Shown here: piece by piece, positions 62,273-64,000 of the stretch
Layout of the letters: each line of letters opens with the position of its first letter
Position numbering within the stretch: the first letter of the stretch is position 1
Assembly (NCBI GenBank): GCA_016711485.1
Contig: JADJSX010000008.1
Location: 124,001-188,000 of the forward strand
DNA length: 64,000 nucleotides
Source: Leptospiraceae bacterium
GTDB taxonomy: Bacteria; Spirochaetota; Leptospiria; Leptospirales; Leptospiraceae
Reading direction: 5' to 3'
The notes under the pieces: model-generated
Seen by the model: the letters and a program-made list of their open reading frames with translations, nothing else
Database searches by the model: none
Told to the model about the DNA's origin: nothing
Translations under genes and position numbers: made by a program

Positions 62273-64000
62273 CTATTCTTTTTTTGTGTTGTATACAATT
62301 TTAAGGAGCGAAAGGTCATCAATTATTTTGCCATGTTCTTTGATTAACCTGTAGATTTGGGGTAAATCCATATTTGCCTTTTTTGCAATCTCAAGAAATA
62401 AATTTTCATTATGGTTAAAAATATCTAATCCCGTATCTTTTTCACTATCAATAATTAAGTCATCTCTACCGTCTGATCCACAGATTATTATATCTTCCGG
62501 AAGTAATTGATATTCGGAAATATTTATTTTTCCTGTTTGGTTAATGCTTCCTAATTTTGTATATTCATATTGTGATTGAATGAATTCTATTTGTCCGTTT
62601 CTAAATAATACCATTTTTGGGTGTTCAGCATATATATAATAAAGAATCCCTGTTTGTTCATCAATCAATCCCATGGTAACTGACATTAACATTGAATAAT
62701 CGAAACTTTCAAAAACTCTATGAATTTCTATAAATGTTTTTTTTAGCCAATGTTCTGGTGTAATAATATTATCCTTTTTAAAATGTGTTCTCTGAATAAT
62801 TGATTTTAATACTGAGCCTAATACTAATACTCCACCAGCCCCTTGAATTGATTTTCCCATTGCATCACCATTAAAAAAGAGAATATATTTTCTATTTTGT
62901 AATTCTATTGTTTCCGAAATATTTATATCTCCGCCTAATTCATATTTATCTTTTCTAAATATAAATTCTTTCTTCTGTTTTATAAAAAATTCGACAGAAA
63001 AAATTTCACTCGTTGCATTATTCTTTCCTAACGGCTCAATTAGAAGTGTATTTAAAAAATAATCGGCGTCCTGTTGTTCTTTCAAATTGTTTACGTTTTT
63101 TAATGCTTTTTGTAACTCTTCGGTGCGCTCTTCTATTTTGGATTCCAAACTTGCGTTTAAAATTGCTAGTTCGGAAGTGATTTTATATAACTCTAAATGT
63201 GTTTTTATTCTTGCTAAAAGTTCTTTTTTTTCAAAAGGTTTAGATATAAAATCATTTCCACCAGATTGAAAACCTTCGATTAAATCATTCACTCGATTTT
63301 TTGCGGTTAAAAATATTATAGGTAATTCATTTGTTTTATAGAGTTCTCGTATTTTTTGGCAAACTTGAAAACCAGTGATTTGGGGCATCATTACATCAAG
63401 GAGAATCAAATCTGGTTTATTCTCTGGATTTTCAAGATAATTTAAAGTTTCTTTTCCGCTATTTTGTAAGCTAACTTTATAACCAGCTAGTTTTAATTGG
63501 TTAGATAAAACTTGTAAATTAATTTCTTCATCATCAACTGCCAGTATATGATACGAATTATAGTCATTTCCCTCTTCGAGTTCTCTAGTTAAAATGGGAT
63601 TTTGTATTTCTGGAAGAATAAATAAGTTTTCTTGTTCTTTTTTAGCGATAGGTGGTATATCTAATTCATTTGCAATAGGAAGAGAAAAAATAAATTTAGA
63701 ACCCTTGCCAAATTCAGATTCCACTTTTATATTTCCATTTTGTAATTCTATTAATTGTTTTGTTATAGTAAGACCTAATCCGGTGCCACCATACAATCTA
63801 TTGGTCGAACCATCTCCTTGTTCGAATGATTCAAAGATTAAGTTTAATTTTTCTTCTGGAATTCCTATTCCAGTATCTGTTATAAATACCGTTACAAAAT
63901 TATCTTCCGGTTGAGTTAATTCTGCATGAATAGTTATAAAACCTTTTTCTGTGAATTTAATTGCATTTCCAATGAGATTATAAAAAATTTGCTGTAATCT
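62273..64000 (-). CDS. Hybrid histidine kinase / receiver / SpoIIE phosphatase (5' end outside window)
   Basis: The frame is open to the right edge of the window, so the start lies beyond 64000. Reading from there: HATPase N box QQIFYNLIGNAIKFTEKG, then TDTGIGIPEEKL, then GGTGLGLTITKQL (so this is a kinase C-terminal half), a receiver (HILAVDDEEIN, LLDVMMPQ, LTAKN, KPFEKKEL), a coiled-coil linker and a SpoIIE-type phosphatase with the divergent motifs GGDINISE, NGDAMGKSIQGAGG, GSDGRDD and DDLSLL. A TTG at 63796 inside the kinase domain is not the start. Combining His-Asp and Ser/Thr chemistry in one chain suggests receiver phosphorylation controls the phosphatase. Confidence 0.88.
   Translation of the reverse strand, partial: RLQQIFYNLIGNAIKFTEKGFITIHAELTQPEDNFVTVFITDTGIGIPEEKLNLIFESFEQGDGSTNRLYGGTGLGLTITKQLIELQNGNIKVESEFGKGSKFIFSLPIANELDIPPIAKKEQENLFILPEIQNPILTRELEEGNDYNSYHILAVDDEEINLQVLSNQLKLAGYKVSLQNSGKETLNYLENPENKPDLILLDVMMPQITGFQVCQKIRELYKTNELPIIFLTAKNRVNDLIEGFQSGGNDFISKPFEKKELLARIKTHLELYKITSELAILNASLESKIEERTEELQKALKNVNNLKEQQDADYFLNTLLIEPLGKNNATSEIFSVEFFIKQKKEFIFRKDKYELGGDINISETIELQNRKYILFFNGDAMGKSIQGAGGVLVLGSVLKSIIQRTHFKKDNIITPEHWLKKTFIEIHRVFESFDYSMLMSVTMGLIDEQTGILYYIYAEHPKMVLFRNGQIEFIQSQYEYTKLGSINQTGKINISEYQLLPEDIIICGSDGRDDLIIDSEKDTGLDIFNHNENLFLEIAKKANMDLPQIYRLIKEHGKIIDDLSLLKIVYNTKKE

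Noticed and set aside
63594..63914. Plus-strand open frame opposite the hybrid kinase
   Set aside because: The minus strand clearly encodes HATPase motifs over the same bases.

Overview
This window looks like a chromosomal piece of a spirochaete of the Leptospiraceae type. The DNA is AT-rich (by eye about one third G+C) and dense with short intergenic gaps. Several protein types are typical of that group: a DUF1564-like protein, a DUF1577-like protein, three TRL-like small lipoproteins, many lipoproteins with relaxed lipoboxes, and several large SpoIIE-type phosphatases on membrane or histidine-kinase scaffolds. Genus and species cannot be fixed from the sequence alone.

Layout. 1-4 kb: a lytic transglycosylase lipoprotein, then a minus-strand operon of two beta-lactamase-fold serine hydrolases and a receiver-only protein. 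4-11.5 kb: an unknown protein and two tandem paralogous giants (multi-TM, HAMP, coiled coil, SpoIIE phosphatase, TPR). 11.5-13 kb: birA and coaX. 13-17.6 kb: a tightly overlapping minus-strand operon, alkyltransferase-like protein, thiD, a fused circularly permuted ATP-grasp/alpha-E protein, and a transglutaminase. 18.5-23.6 kb: an OmpA/PD40 protein, a DUF1577-like protein, hisS and a PAP2 phosphatase. 24-33 kb: small metabolic and envelope genes, tRNA-Val(GAC), a HEAT-repeat protein, a predicted beta-barrel, the TRL triplet, a nitrilase-family amidase and a frameshifted membrane-anchored protein. 33-39.5 kb: a tiny lipoprotein, a GT-C-like membrane protein, a GT4 glycosyltransferase, an ICMT-like methyltransferase and two secreted proteins. 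39.5-45 kb: an alpha-2-macroglobulin with a CLEQ thioester. 45-50.5 kb: pstS-pstC-pstA-pstB, a degenerate Fic-like protein and a receiver-only regulator. 50.6-58.5 kb: a stretch with visibly richer G+C genes (gcvP, mnmG) separated by strong hairpins, plus a broken higA remnant, a DUF1564-like gene and a canonical Fic gene. 58.6-64 kb: a lipoprotein, an EF-hand protein, a 7TM-DISM/PAS/SpoIIE protein, and a hybrid histidine kinase/receiver/SpoIIE protein that runs off the right edge.

Themes. Four SpoIIE-type phosphatases lie in 64 kb, three sharing a divergent active-site signature and the same linker, which suggests an expanded partner-switching or phosphatase signalling network. The phosphate cluster has matching Pho-box-like direct repeats in front of pstS and in front of the adjacent receiver gene, which suggests one regulon. 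A dispersed, partly palindromic intergenic repeat occurs in four recognisable copies (17.8, 18.4, 23.8 and 25.4 kb). No rRNA, CRISPR array, intact insertion sequence or prophage was seen.
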